Part shown: piece after piece, positions 16,793-25,538 of the stretch
How the letters are laid out: each line of letters starts with the position of its first letter
Position numbering within the stretch: position 1 is the first letter of the stretch
Program-made: the position numbers and the translations under genes
Notes under the pieces: generated by a model
Database searches by the model: none
Told to the model about the DNA's origin: nothing
What the model saw: the letters and a program-made list of their open reading frames with translations, nothing else
Assembly (NCBI GenBank): GCA_041941305.1
Contig: JBGTQJ010000061.1
Coordinates: 1-56,375, forward strand
DNA from: JANSWP01 sp041941305
GTDB lineage: Bacteria > Bacteroidota > Bacteroidia > Chitinophagales > Saprospiraceae
Length of the DNA: 56,375 nucleotides
Direction of reading: 5' to 3'

Positions 16793-17941
16793 ATGCGAAA
16801 AATAAGAATGGGCATGGTAGGCGGCGGTCGTGGTGCCTTTATCGGAGCGGTACACAGAATGGCTGCTGCTTTAGATGGTCAAATCGAATTAGTTTGTGGA
16901 GCATTTAGTTCCAACCCTGAAAAATCCAGACTTTCGGGTGAAGACTTTTATTTGCCACCTGAACGGGTGTATGGAAGTTATGAAGAAATGATTAGGAAAG
17001 AAAAAGAACTACCAGAAGGGGAACGAATGGATTTTGTGAGCATTGTCACACCCAATCATGTACATTATGGACCTGCAAAAATGGCTTTGGGAAATGGCTT
17101 TCATGTAGTTTGTGATAAACCCCTGGCATTCGATATGGAAGAAGCTTTAGATTTAGAGCAAACTGTAAAAGAGACAGGATTAATTTTTGCTTTGACCCAC
17201 AACTACACTGGTTATCCAATGGTCAAGCAGGCGAAATCCATGGTCAAAAATGGGGACATTGGTGTCATCCGAAAAGTGGTGGTTGAATATCCTCAAGGAT
17301 GGTTGTCTACCAAGCTCGAAGATTCTGATCAAAAACAAGCTGCCTGGCGTACCGATCCCAAAAGAAGTGGCATTGCAGGCGCCATGGGAGATATTGGAAC
17401 GCATGCCGAAAACCTCGCTGAATATATCACGGGTCTCAAAATCACTGAACTATGCGCTGACCTCAGCATTTTTGTGGATGGTCGCCTGCTGGATGACGAT
17501 GGCAATGTACTACTGCATTTTGACAATGGTGCCAAAGGTATTCTCCACGCCAGCCAAATCTCTGCTGGTGAAGAAAACAATTTAAATATCAGAATTTATG
17601 GCACACTTGCTGGCTTGCAATGGTTCCAAATGGAACCCAATACATTATATGTAAAGTGGAGAGATAAACCAATGGAAGTTTTAAGAACAGGCGTTGGAGA
17701 ATTGTATCCGGAATCTACTGCACATACAAGGATTCCAGCAGGACATCCTGAGGGGTACCTCGAAGCCTTTGCAAGTATTTACCGAAATTTTGCGTTTTGT
17801 GTGCAAGCGAGATTGGCGGGAAAAGAACCAGAAGCAGTTTATCAGGATTTTCCGACGGTTTCAGATGGTGTGCGTGGGATGCAATTCATTGAGAAGGTTG
17901 TAGAATCTAGCAAGAGTGAAATGAAGTGGTTGAAGTTTTGA
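16793..17941 (+). CDS. Gfo/Idh/MocA family NAD(P)-dependent oxidoreductase
   Basis: Start set at ATG 16793 (MRKIRMGMVGGGRGAF); the frame is open further upstream but that part is the hairpin repeat. The Rossmann glycine motif is GMVGGGRGAFIGAVHR; VTPNHVHYGPAKMAL and HVVCDKPLAFDMEEA (the EKP-type motif, here DKP) mark the substrate/cofactor region, and GDIGTHAENLAEY carries the catalytic-type Asp/His of the family. It probably oxidises or reduces a sugar or inositol, in concert with the DUF1080 lipoprotein. Cytoplasmic; 382 residues is a normal length. Confidence 0.9.
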   Translation: MRKIRMGMVGGGRGAFIGAVHRMAAALDGQIELVCGAFSSNPEKSRLSGEDFYLPPERVYGSYEEMIRKEKELPEGERMDFVSIVTPNHVHYGPAKMALGNGFHVVCDKPLAFDMEEALDLEQTVKETGLIFALTHNYTGYPMVKQAKSMVKNGDIGVIRKVVVEYPQGWLSTKLEDSDQKQAAWRTDPKRSGIAGAMGDIGTHAENLAEYITGLKITELCADLSIFVDGRLLDDDGNVLLHFDNGAKGILHASQISAGEENNLNIRIYGTLAGLQWFQMEPNTLYVKWRDKPMEVLRTGVGELYPESTAHTRIPAGHPEGYLEAFASIYRNFAFCVQARLAGKEPEAVYQDFPTVSDGVRGMQFIEKVVESSKSEMKWLKF

Positions 17942-17988
17942 TGGAATTAGGCTCTAAAAAGTGCTTGAAATTATTTACCAGCCAACCC

Positions 17989-18101
17989 TGCTGACACCTT
18001 TGAGCAATGACTTGCGAAAAGCTAAATGGTGTTAGCAGTAAAATGGAGCATTGCTGACACCATTTTGCTTCCCGCTATACTAAACCACAATGGTATCAGC
18101 A
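17989..18101. repeat. Four alternating GCTGACACC / GGTGTTAGC words
   Basis: TGCTGACACC (17989-17998), AAATGGTGTTAGCA (18024-18037), TGCTGACACCATTTT (18052-18066) and AATGGTATCAGCA (18089-18101) alternate in orientation, so neighbours can pair in more than one way. It fills the gap after the oxidoreductase gene; no ORF is seen. Probable folded element of the word-repeat class. Confidence 0.65.
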
Positions 18102-18110
18102 AATTCAAGC

Positions 18111-18181
18111 TAAGTTCCAAGTCATATTTATGTATAAGTAAAATTTTGGAATTCTATTTTTCTCTAACGAGGCGNNNNNNN
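18111..18181. other. Assembly gap with duplicated flank
   Basis: Seven Ns stand at 18175-18181. The 64 bases before the gap (18111-18174) repeat the first 64 bases of the element that follows (18182-18245) with only two differences near the end (TAAGTTCCAA versus TAAGCACCAA). Either a contig join failed inside a repeat, or two element copies sit in tandem. Confidence 0.8.
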
Positions 18182-18389
18182 TAAGCACCAAGTCATATTT
18201 ATGTATAAGTAAAATTTTGGAATTCTATTTTTCTCTAACGAGGCGAAAACCGCAGGCATAGCCTTAGTTCTGACGAGTATTTTCCCCCATCCCAAAGGGA
18301 GTCCCTTGGACAAGGGATGCCCTTGGCAAACGAAGTAAGAGGAAAAAAGAAACCAAAATTAGTTGTAGATAAATTTGATTTGGTGCTTA
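18182..18389. mobile_element. MITE-like element, copy A (208 bp)
   Basis: Ends are TAAGCACCAA and TTGGTGCTTA, and the first and last ~38 bp are imperfect inverted repeats. The core holds complementary CCAAGGG/CCCTTGG words and GAGGCGAAAAC. A second copy in inverse orientation (48201-48407) matches over the full length at roughly four bases in five by eye. There is no ORF. This is the form of a non-autonomous transposable element or a repeated structured RNA. The target duplication is unclear because of the gap on the left. Confidence 0.75.
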
Positions 18390-18396
18390 AATGTAA

Positions 18397-19623
18397 TTAA
18401 AAACTATATTTGGTTCTTATAAATAACAATTGCACGGGGCTTCTGTATTTTCCATCCGCTTCATCTCCAAAGACCAATTGTCCGACTAAATCCAAATCCC
18501 AATTGTCAGCAACGGAATAAGTCAGGGTAGGCGTCAAAAACAGTGCATTGGCTTCTCCAGGGCTATAGAGCACTACCAATGCGCCATTCAACAAGGGATG
18601 AAAAGGATAAAGGGCTTGTGCCATAAATGTAAATTCGTAGGGATACAAATCCCGCGCAGACAATTCAAAATTTAAAATCTCAGTGCCAGAGGCATTGCGA
18701 CCACTGCTGTTGTAAAGGAATCCACTATTGAGATACAAAGAATTTTGAAACATATAATCTATTCCGAAAGTAGCTCCAAAACTGTCGTCAATAGCTTCTT
18801 CCAGTGAATGAAAATAACTAAACTCACCTTTAAAACCAGCATTTTTAAGGCTACCAGCCCAGCCTCCACCAAATACCAAATCTTTTTGCGCAATGCCTGC
18901 CAAAATCTGAAAGTCGTAATTCCATTGATTGAATTTCCATAACCCAGCAATCCTAGCTTCATCAAAATCGTCAAAAACTTTTGCAGCTATTTCAATGCTG
19001 GAAGCGAATCCTGTGAAATAGCGAACCCTCAATGCATCACTTCCAGGGCGTTCTTCATAATCGAAATCCGTAAACGTAAAAGCATTAAAAATATCATTCG
19101 GATTCCATAGGGTATTGATCCCCCAATTGACTCGCTGGCGCCCAAGTCGGACTTCCCATTTTTGGGAAGCATATTCCAAGTACAACCGATCGAGCATACT
19201 CTGAAAAGCGATGCCTTTTGAGTTGGAAGTTTCAAAAGACAAGTCCAGGTAATCATTTGCCAGATCCAAACCATCCGCATAATTTGGTTGCCTAAATTCA
19301 GGAGGAAGTGGAAGACTTGCCACTGCTTCCTGTAATTTTACCAAATCTCCTACCAGTATTCTATTTCTAAGCTCCGCCTTAAAGGTCAAATTTTCATTCC
19401 AATACCAATTGAAATTCAATCGATTATGAATTAAATTTTCCTGAAAAAAAGTATCAACCGCAACGGGAAGACCTGGGACTAAAGCAAGCTCATCATCAAA
19501 AAAGAAAAAGGTACCCATGTTTTTGACATAGCCCCTAAGCGTCCAGTTTTTTGGTTCTTCAGATTGTGCATGAAGGAAAGAAAATTGAAAAATCAGGGAG
19601 AGAATGATTGGTATTGGTTTCAT
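18397..19623 (-). CDS. DUF1302-like outer-membrane beta-barrel protein
   Basis: Start at ATG 19623 (MKPIPIILSLIFQFSF, signal peptide to HAQ). Long amphipathic strands with aromatic girdles fill the rest, and the protein ends in Phe (LLFIRTKYSF), an outer-membrane insertion signal. The block LGRQRVNWGINTLWNPNDIFNAF...DYEERPGSDALRVRYF matches the conserved core of DUF1302/alginate-export-like barrels that accompany LolA-like proteins and lipid exporters. Last gene of the SRPBCC/ABC/LolA cluster and probably its outer-membrane component. Confidence 0.75.
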   Translation of the reverse strand: MKPIPIILSLIFQFSFLHAQSEEPKNWTLRGYVKNMGTFFFFDDELALVPGLPVAVDTFFQENLIHNRLNFNWYWNENLTFKAELRNRILVGDLVKLQEAVASLPLPPEFRQPNYADGLDLANDYLDLSFETSNSKGIAFQSMLDRLYLEYASQKWEVRLGRQRVNWGINTLWNPNDIFNAFTFTDFDYEERPGSDALRVRYFTGFASSIEIAAKVFDDFDEARIAGLWKFNQWNYDFQILAGIAQKDLVFGGGWAGSLKNAGFKGEFSYFHSLEEAIDDSFGATFGIDYMFQNSLYLNSGFLYNSSGRNASGTEILNFELSARDLYPYEFTFMAQALYPFHPLLNGALVVLYSPGEANALFLTPTLTYSVADNWDLDLVGQLVFGDEADGKYRSPVQLLFIRTKYSF

Positions 19624-19714
19624 TATCAAAGGCTTCTAGTACACAATCGTTCAATGTTTGTGGGTATTGAAATTTTATTACCGTATGTTTAAACAAACAT
19701 TGAATGACAAAAAA

Positions 19715-20155
19715 TTATGCTTCCAAAATCCATTTTGCTTTGTTCATGGATCTGATGGTTCCATTCTTTAAGGTAAACCGAAACAGCGGCTGCAACAATT
19801 TTCCGAACCAGTCTCCTCTTATAACCACTGTATTGGATTGAGTCCAAAGGGTTCCGTCTCCTATTGGTTCATAACGCCAGGAACCGCCGCCTCCCAATAA
19901 TATTTTTGAATTTGTCTCTGTAATTGAAAGGCTTGATTGAAGTGGTCGCTTTTCTTGCTTATACTTAAACACGATAATATTACCTCCAGCAATCTTCAAT
20001 TTAATCAATCTGGTAGGTTGGGTTTCAAGAACCTCAGCCTGCTTGACCCCATCATCCCACTCCGTTCTATAATCATAATTCTGAGTATAATCCCACACTT
20101 CTTCAGGAGGCTTGGAAATGAAAACCTGGTGTTTGAAGTTGATAGTTAGGGACAT
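19715..20155 (-). CDS. SRPBCC-superfamily lipid/small-molecule-binding protein
   Basis: 146 residues beginning MSLTINFKHQVFISKPPEEVWDYTQNYDYRTEWDDG, the standard opening of START/Bet v1-type (polyketide cyclase) folds, ending in the long C-terminal helix. No signal peptide. Such proteins bind hydrophobic ligands in a deep pocket. Its place in the ABC/LolA cluster suggests a lipid ligand; this is inference. Confidence 0.75.
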   Translation of the reverse strand: MSLTINFKHQVFISKPPEEVWDYTQNYDYRTEWDDGVKQAEVLETQPTRLIKLKIAGGNIIVFKYKQEKRPLQSSLSITETNSKILLGGGGSWRYEPIGDGTLWTQSNTVVIRGDWFGKLLQPLFRFTLKNGTIRSMNKAKWILEA

Positions 20156-20165
20156 TTATTGATGT

Positions 20166-20240
20166 TATAATATTGCGATGCTGCGGTGGTATGATATTAT
20201 ACATCAAACCATCACAGAATGGTAGCATCGTAGAATTATA
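20166..20240. repeat. GCAATGCTGC-family hairpin
   Basis: The left arm (about 20166-20195, TATTGCGATGCTGCGGTGGT) pairs imperfectly with the right arm (about 20209-20240, with GGTAGCATCG). Same word family as the duplicated hairpin at 2657-2972. It lies between the SRPBCC and ATPase genes of one gene cluster. Confidence 0.65.
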
Positions 20241-20243
20241 AAA

Positions 20244-20927
20244 TTAAGCATTGCTAATATCTGAAGCAATCACTCCATCTTCCAAAGTAAGAACCCTTCT
20301 TGCCCGATCGATTACTCGCTGATCATGTGTTGAAAACACAAAAGTGATTTCTTCTTTGCGGTTCAGTTCTGCCATGATATCCAACAAATTGGCGGTGGAT
20401 TTGGAGTCTAGATTGGCAGTAGGTTCATCAGCAAGTACAAAAGTTGGTTTGGAGGCAAGGGCTCTTGCAACGGCTACCCGCTGCTGCTGTCCTCCTGAGA
20501 GTTTGGAGGGGCGGCGATTTATTTCTGCTTCTAGCCCGACTGCTTTCAGCAATTCTTCTGCACGGCTGTCCCGTTCTTCTTGAGGGCGATTTTGCAAAAG
20601 CATAACAAATTCCACATTTTCCTTTGCCGTCAAAACCGGAATCAGATTATAAGCTTGAAACACAAAACCAATATTATTTTTACGGAAGTCAATCAACTGA
20701 TTGTCAGATAATTTTGAAATATCTTTCCCACCCACTTCGATATAACCTTCTGTGGGTCTATCCAATCCGCCGATGATATTGAGCAAGGTAGTTTTTCCGC
20801 TACCAGAAGGACCTACAATGGCAGTAAATTCTCCTTTTTCTATCTTTAAATCCACTCCTTTTAATGCATGGACAGGGATGGAATCCGGATTATAGGTTTT
20901 GCGAATATTTTCTGTTTTTATGACCAT
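20244..20927 (-). CDS. ABC transporter ATP-binding protein (LolD/MacB type)
   Basis: 227 residues. Walker A is GPSGSGKT (39-46), the signature is LSGGQQQRVAVARAL (~143-157), Walker B is FVLADEPTANLDS, and the switch His is in FSTHDQRV. The FVFQAYNLIPVLTAKENVE segment is typical of the LolD/MacB/FtsE clade, which does not transport through the membrane but extracts or mechanically drives substrates on the periplasmic side. It pairs with the two FtsX-type permeases directly upstream in the operon. Confidence 0.95.
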   Translation of the reverse strand: MVIKTENIRKTYNPDSIPVHALKGVDLKIEKGEFTAIVGPSGSGKTTLLNIIGGLDRPTEGYIEVGGKDISKLSDNQLIDFRKNNIGFVFQAYNLIPVLTAKENVEFVMLLQNRPQEERDSRAEELLKAVGLEAEINRRPSKLSGGQQQRVAVARALASKPTFVLADEPTANLDSKSTANLLDIMAELNRKEEITFVFSTHDQRVIDRARRVLTLEDGVIASDISNA

Positions 20928-20945
20928 GATTTGAATTTTCGATGA

Positions 20946-22163
20946 TTAAAGTTTCCTCAAGGCTTCTACCGGTTTTAATTTAATAGCTTTAAAAGCAGGA
21001 TATAGCGATCCTAAAATTGCCGTCACAGCAACTGCCAGCGCCAGCAACCAATAAAATTCACTTTCCAGGTTGGGATAAACAATGGTGGACATTCCAAATT
21101 CTTTCATGCCTTTTGACCAGGCGGAGAGGTCTATACCCCTATCCTTTAAGGCATTGACTGTGAAATAACCAACTGCCAAACCAATGGGTGCCGCCACCAT
21201 CCCCAGCATAATGGTTTCCAAAACTATCATGGCAAATACTTTGGCTTTATTCATCCCAATTGCCATGAGCATCCCCAATTCCTTTATGCGTTCCAAGACC
21301 GCCATCAACATGGTGTTGATGATGCCGAAAATCAAACCCAACATGACGATGATGGTAAATATGAGCGCCGAGAGTTTGATTTGCGATTCGAATAGCTCAA
21401 TTTCAGGGGAAATTTGCTTATAGGTATCTACCTTTAGATTGGGATAGTTTTCTTTTAAGGCAAGCTTAGTAGATTCAATATCATCTAAGGAATGCAATAC
21501 CAAGGCAGTTTCATGCGCCATTTGTTCATTGCCCAAATACGGATTAATGTCTGATCTTTTGATAAAAACAGTCGTTTCATCAAGCGCATTGTTGCCTGTA
21601 TCGAACATGCCTTGAACCCTAAATCCGATTGCATTGATTTCACCATTTAGGTCCTGAAAAGTGAGGACTAACTTGGATCTGATTTTTACTTTTACTTTCT
21701 CCGCCAGCCGTTTTCCAATCAAGATTTTATTGCCACGACTATCGTCAAAGTATTTGCCTTCTACAATTTTCTCATCCAAATGCGTCACTTTTGCTTCTGC
21801 AATAGGATCCACTGCTTTAGCCCGTATGCCTCTCACCCCTCCTTTACTCGTAGCCAACATACCGTTCACCAAACTTCGGGAAGTAACTGCTCTAACTTCC
21901 TTCAAATTTTGAATATCCCTGACTATTTTGTCTGCATCCTCCAAAATAAATTGCACTTCCTCATCTTCCTGAAACTTTGGATGATGTAACTGAATATGAG
22001 AAATTTCATTTTCGATGGCATTGTTGATATAACTCGTCACCATTCCGGAAGAAAAGCTAATCAGAAAAACAACTGCCCAGACTCCCACGACAATAGCTCC
22101 AATCACTACCAGACTCCGGGTGCGGCTCCGCCAAATATTTCGCCATGCTATTTTTAGTAACAT
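20946..22163 (-). CDS. FtsX/MacB-type ABC transporter permease (1)
   Basis: 405 residues: one N-terminal membrane helix (RSLVVIGAIVVGVWAVVFLISF), a ~220-residue periplasmic domain, then three helices near the C-terminus with the FtsX core (LERIKELGMLMAIGMNKAKVF) and ending KAIKLKPVEALRKL. It is 18 bp from the ATPase gene. Paralogous to the permease at 22235, so the transporter is probably a heterodimer like LolCE. Confidence 0.93.
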   Translation of the reverse strand: MLLKIAWRNIWRSRTRSLVVIGAIVVGVWAVVFLISFSSGMVTSYINNAIENEISHIQLHHPKFQEDEEVQFILEDADKIVRDIQNLKEVRAVTSRSLVNGMLATSKGGVRGIRAKAVDPIAEAKVTHLDEKIVEGKYFDDSRGNKILIGKRLAEKVKVKIRSKLVLTFQDLNGEINAIGFRVQGMFDTGNNALDETTVFIKRSDINPYLGNEQMAHETALVLHSLDDIESTKLALKENYPNLKVDTYKQISPEIELFESQIKLSALIFTIIVMLGLIFGIINTMLMAVLERIKELGMLMAIGMNKAKVFAMIVLETIMLGMVAAPIGLAVGYFTVNALKDRGIDLSAWSKGMKEFGMSTIVYPNLESEFYWLLALAVAVTAILGSLYPAFKAIKLKPVEALRKL

Positions 22164-22178
22164 TTTCCTTTTTAATTA

Positions 22179-22227
22179 GAGGCAAGAAGCAAGATGCAAG
22201 ATTTTCTTGCATCTTGCTTCTTGCCTC
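22179..22227 (-). repeat. Perfect 23-bp word-repeat hairpin between the two permease genes
   Basis: Arms 22179-22201 and 22205-22227 are exact complements around TTT. Each arm iterates GCAAGA/GCAAGAA words. It stands between two cotranscribed genes, so it may cause partial termination or protect the mRNA rather than end the operon. Confidence 0.85.
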
Positions 22228-22234
22228 TCATAAT

Positions 22235-23455
22235 CTATCCCCTCATCGCCTCCACCGGCTTCAATTTCCAAATTTTCAAAAGTGGATAAATAGCCAATAC
22301 TGAAGTCACCAGGAACACGATGACTGCATGCGTCAAAAAGATTTGCCACTCAAAAGCAGCAGGAAAAATGGGCTCAAAACCAAACTTTTCATACGCCTGG
22401 GACATCCCTTCCATTTGGCTAAAATCCAGCGGATGGTTATTGAAATACCCTACAACCGGCAAACTTGCCAAAATGCCCAAAAAAGCGCCAAACAAACCCA
22501 GCATTATGATTTCCATCCAAACTAAAGCGCCTAATTTTAAGCGATTCATGCCTATGGCGACCAAAACTCCAAATTCGTACTCGCGTTCTTTGGTCATCAT
22601 GAGTACCGTACCGAAAATCCCAAAAGTGATGATGACATATAAAATTAATAGCACTAAAAAATTTCCGGCAGTATCTACTTCCCTGGCTTCTACCAGGGCA
22701 GGCAATAATTCTTGCCAATCCATCACCTCATAATTTTCTCCAACATTTTTTTGAACCGCCTGAATTGCTTGGGGCATTTGTTCTTTCCCGGCTATATCCA
22801 AAGAAACACGGGTTACCAAGCCCTCTGCTCCATAAAAGGATTGAGCTGCGCCCAGGGGTAAAAAGACAAATTGCTTATTCAATTGGGGAGAAGGAAAATG
22901 TAAAATACCTTTAATCACAAACTTTCCGGCTGCATTGACCCCATGGTAGCCTTGACTTATCATGACCAATGTATCTCCAAGGCCAATTTTCAGTGTCTTT
23001 GCGACGCCCTCCACAATCAAGGCCGAATTTTCATCCCCATTCAAATAGCTTCCTTGAACCACTTTGTCTGCCAACCTGGTCAAATTATTTTCTGCTTTAG
23101 GGTCCGTCCCCACTACAAAAACACCCTTGGTTTGTATGCCATAAGAAGCTAAAGCAAAAGAAGCCAAACGGGGCACAAAGCCATTTAAACCATCAATGTT
23201 CTTTGGAAGTTCTTGAATTTCAGGACTGAAGGGAAAAGCCTTTTCAATGGTTTGGTCTTCCATGTAGCCCTCCTGATGCAATTGGGCATAGCCAAAATAG
23301 GAGGTAATCAGGCTATTTTCCATCTTGTCCCATGCCCCTTTTTGAATGGACTGCATAAAGGAAGCAAGCAAAACCGCAAAAAGAATGGAAGCTGCAGTGA
23401 TGTAGGTTCGTCGCTTGTTTCTCCAGATATTCCGCCACGCAAGTTTGAGTAGCAT
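22235..23455 (-). CDS. FtsX/MacB-type ABC transporter permease (2)
   Basis: 406 residues with the same layout as permease 1: start MLLKLAWRNIWRNKRRTYITAASILFAVLLASF, a large periplasmic domain, then three C-terminal helices with EREYEFGVLVAIGMNRLKLG and an end LLKIWKLKPVEAMRG. The two permeases share the opening MLLK(I/L)AWRNIWR, so they arose by duplication. Partner of the ATPase at 20244. Confidence 0.93.
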   Translation of the reverse strand: MLLKLAWRNIWRNKRRTYITAASILFAVLLASFMQSIQKGAWDKMENSLITSYFGYAQLHQEGYMEDQTIEKAFPFSPEIQELPKNIDGLNGFVPRLASFALASYGIQTKGVFVVGTDPKAENNLTRLADKVVQGSYLNGDENSALIVEGVAKTLKIGLGDTLVMISQGYHGVNAAGKFVIKGILHFPSPQLNKQFVFLPLGAAQSFYGAEGLVTRVSLDIAGKEQMPQAIQAVQKNVGENYEVMDWQELLPALVEAREVDTAGNFLVLLILYVIITFGIFGTVLMMTKEREYEFGVLVAIGMNRLKLGALVWMEIIMLGLFGAFLGILASLPVVGYFNNHPLDFSQMEGMSQAYEKFGFEPIFPAAFEWQIFLTHAVIVFLVTSVLAIYPLLKIWKLKPVEAMRG

Positions 23456-23475
23456 TTATTTATACTATTATTTTT

Positions 23476-23542
23476 TGATACTGCAATACTACAATACATC
23501 ATGTTACAATATTGCAGCATTGTAGCATTGCAGCATAGTAAC
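23476..23542. repeat. GCAATGCTGC-family hairpin (third locus)
   Basis: The left arm about 23476-23504 (GATACTGCAATACTACAATA) faces the right arm about 23508-23542 (iterated GCAGCATTGTAGCATT). It lies between the LolA-like gene and permease 2, again inside the cluster. Confidence 0.65.
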
Positions 23543-23547
23543 ATTAA

Positions 23548-24312
23548 TTAACGGATTCTTTTCATATTCTGAACTGAGAAGAAAGACTCCTTCGTAGCTA
23601 CGTCAAATTTAGTCCAAATTTGTTCCACTACCGTCTTTTGTCCCTCTTCATCTGCTGGAATAATTTCCATGACAGAGGGTAGCATTCTACCGCCCAGGTT
23701 TTTAATGTTTTTTCCCAGCATGGTATTCACTAAATAGCCATCTTCATCGTAAAATTCGGTTTTCAATTCCAAATAATCAGATTTGGCTACCCAAACAATG
23801 ATTTTACCCCAAACCACAGCGGTTTCTTCTTTGGGAATCATTTCAATAATATAGCAATCTCTTCCCTCAATGGTCTCAGATCCCAGCATTTTATGGGTAA
23901 AATCTTCTACTGGATCACTTTGCTGTACCATGTCGTCATTGGTAAAATCGGATCCCATCCAGGATTGCATCATCATGCTTGGAGGCATTTTGATGACTCG
24001 GTCAATGGTCGGTTGCCAGTTCCACAATTCTTTCTCCCTTTTCAAAAATGCAGTGCCCTTATCTCTGGCAGGGCTGGTAATCAAAATCAGACCATAATCG
24101 GTACCCTTACTCCAGGTTTTCATAGTCATTTCCCGCTTCCAGGTAGGACGGATGATCGTCATTTTGACCTCCCCCTGGTTGCTTTCACCGTTCGCCTTAT
24201 CCTGCATTTGCTTGATGATGATTTTAGGGTCTGGCTCTGTACTGATACTATTTTTTGCTCCGAAACTTGGAATTATCAAGCTCAAAAGAAGCAGATATTT
24301 GAGGATTTTCAT
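23548..24312 (-). CDS. LolA-like periplasmic outer-membrane lipoprotein-sorting protein
   Basis: 254 residues with a signal peptide (MKILKYLLLLSLIIPSFGA). The fold is the half-barrel LolA/LppX type (PF17131-like): IIKQMQDKANGESNQGEVKMTIIRPTWKREMTMKTWSKG, LITSPARDKGTAFLKREKELW, TNDDMVQQSDPVEDFTHKMLG. Such proteins carry lipids or lipoproteins across the periplasm. First gene of a cluster with two FtsX permeases, ATPase, SRPBCC and barrel, which together would span the whole envelope. Confidence 0.85.
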   Translation of the reverse strand: MKILKYLLLLSLIIPSFGAKNSISTEPDPKIIIKQMQDKANGESNQGEVKMTIIRPTWKREMTMKTWSKGTDYGLILITSPARDKGTAFLKREKELWNWQPTIDRVIKMPPSMMMQSWMGSDFTNDDMVQQSDPVEDFTHKMLGSETIEGRDCYIIEMIPKEETAVVWGKIIVWVAKSDYLELKTEFYDEDGYLVNTMLGKNIKNLGGRMLPSVMEIIPADEEGQKTVVEQIWTKFDVATKESFFSVQNMKRIR

Positions 24313-24453
24313 GATTTTGTATTTAAAGATTGAAATTTAAACTAGTTTCCAATAGAGCGTCAATTTCAACCCATAAGTAACTATTAATCAATAGCTTAAT
24401 AAATATTTAACAAATAAGGGTTCAAAGGAAAAGCCTATTTCTCAAAAAGTCAA

Positions 24454-24576
24454 ATTATTTTTTTAGATTAGTCTAAAAAAATAATTCCTTCGTCCTAATT
24501 TACAATCCTTTTAAAGAAAACTCTAAAATACTTCTTTGGTTTTCAGAAAAGTCATAATTTTCAGAAAATTCTGAAA
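24454..24576. promoter_or_regulatory. Two palindromes between the LolA-like operon and its divergent regulator
   Basis: Palindrome 1: ATTATTTTTTTAGA (24454-24467) and TCTAAAAAAATAAT (24472-24485), 14-bp perfect arms. Palindrome 2: TTTCAGAA-AA-TTCTGAAA (24559-24576), with an extra half-site TTTCAGAA at 24541. These lie in the 325-bp divergent gap (24313-24637), which otherwise shows no gene. One is the likely binding site of the GbsR-type regulator; the other may serve a second regulator. Confidence 0.6.
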
Positions 24577-24637
24577 TCATTGTGTGAGTTGATATACACA
24601 ACTTTCCAATGATTTTTTTTGAAGTGAAATCACCAAT

Positions 24638-25138
24638 ATGGAATTTCAAGAAGGAAAAGATAAATTTATTCAATCATGGGGCACCCTTGGATCAGCCTGG
24701 GGTGTCAATCGGACTATGGCTCAAATCCATGCCCTACTGCTCATTGCTCCAGAACCCCTAAGCGCCCAGGAAATCATGGATGAACTCCAAATTTCATTGG
24801 GCAATGCCAATATGAATTTGCGGGCATTGGTCGATTGGGGATTGGTCTATAAAAAGCTAAAAGCTGGAGAACGGAAGGATTTCTTTATTGCAGAAAAAGA
24901 CATGTGGTCAGTAGTAAAGAAAATTGTAATTCAAAGAAAAAAGAAGGAACTAGAGCCTGTTTTGAGGGTTCTGGTTGAAGTATCCAATGTAGAAGGTAAA
25001 AGTGCCGAGTCAGCAGAATTTTCAGAAGTGATAAAAGAAATCAAATCCTTTTCTGAAAGAGCTGATAAAAGTCTGGATAGATTGATAAGTGCAGATTCTG
25101 AGTGGTTTGTGAAGGTATTTATGAAGATTATGAAATGA
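24638..25138 (+). CDS. GbsR/MarR-type winged-helix transcriptional regulator
   Basis: 166 residues. The opening FIQSWGTLGSAWGVNRTMAQIHALLLIAPEPLSAQEIMDEL followed by SLGNANMNLRALVDWGLV is the GbsR-like subgroup of the MarR superfamily, with a coiled C-terminal dimerisation part. It is divergent from the LolA/ABC cluster and is its probable regulator through the palindromes at 24454-24576. Signal unknown. Confidence 0.88.
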   Translation: MEFQEGKDKFIQSWGTLGSAWGVNRTMAQIHALLLIAPEPLSAQEIMDELQISLGNANMNLRALVDWGLVYKKLKAGERKDFFIAEKDMWSVVKKIVIQRKKKELEPVLRVLVEVSNVEGKSAESAEFSEVIKEIKSFSERADKSLDRLISADSEWFVKVFMKIMK

Positions 25139-25233
25139 TAAATATAAATAAATAACATGAGTCATCCCAAATTTTGCCAATAAAAAACCTTTCGTATATC
25201 TTTTCTTGCCTAATCTGTTGATATTCAATCTGT

Positions 25234-25277
25234 TGCGAGTTGCGGGGTGGTCAAACCCGCAACTCGCACCCCGCAAC
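25234..25277. repeat. GC-rich word-repeat hairpin
   Basis: TGCGAGTTGCGGG (25234-25246) pairs with CCCGCAACTCGCA (25256-25268), and overlapping GTTGCGGGGTG (25239-25249) pairs with CACCCCGCAAC (25267-25277), so two alternative stems compete. Much GC-richer than its surroundings. It lies after the GbsR-type gene and may end its transcript. Confidence 0.75.
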
Positions 25278-25349
25278 AAAAATACATTACATAGTGACTT
25301 GAAATTCAGTGATTTAAGATGTAATCTGAAAATTCAGCTTGCCCCTTTG

Positions 25350-25513
25350 GGCAGGGGTGATTGGTTCTATCATTTTTTCAAAAAATGAAAATAAAAATGA
25401 AAATAAAAATAAAAGAATGTCCCTTTGGCTTTATTAATATTTGGCTTTTTCATTTTGATTTTCATTTTAATTTTGATTAAAAACAGTTTAAATTAGAACC
25501 AATCAACCCTGCC
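25350..25513. repeat. Large nested inverted repeat, 164 bp
   Basis: The outer arms GGCAGGGGTGATTGGTTCTA (25350-25369) and 25494-25513 are complementary with one mismatch. Inside, ATGAAAATAAAA words (25385-25415) face CATTTTGATTTTCATTTT words (25451-25478). With the hairpin at 25234 it occupies the 400-bp gap 25139-25538; no gene is seen there. It lies between convergent genes and may be a bidirectional terminator or a mobile hairpin element. Confidence 0.75.
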
Positions 25514-25538
25514 TTTGGGGGATGATTCATGTTATCCA

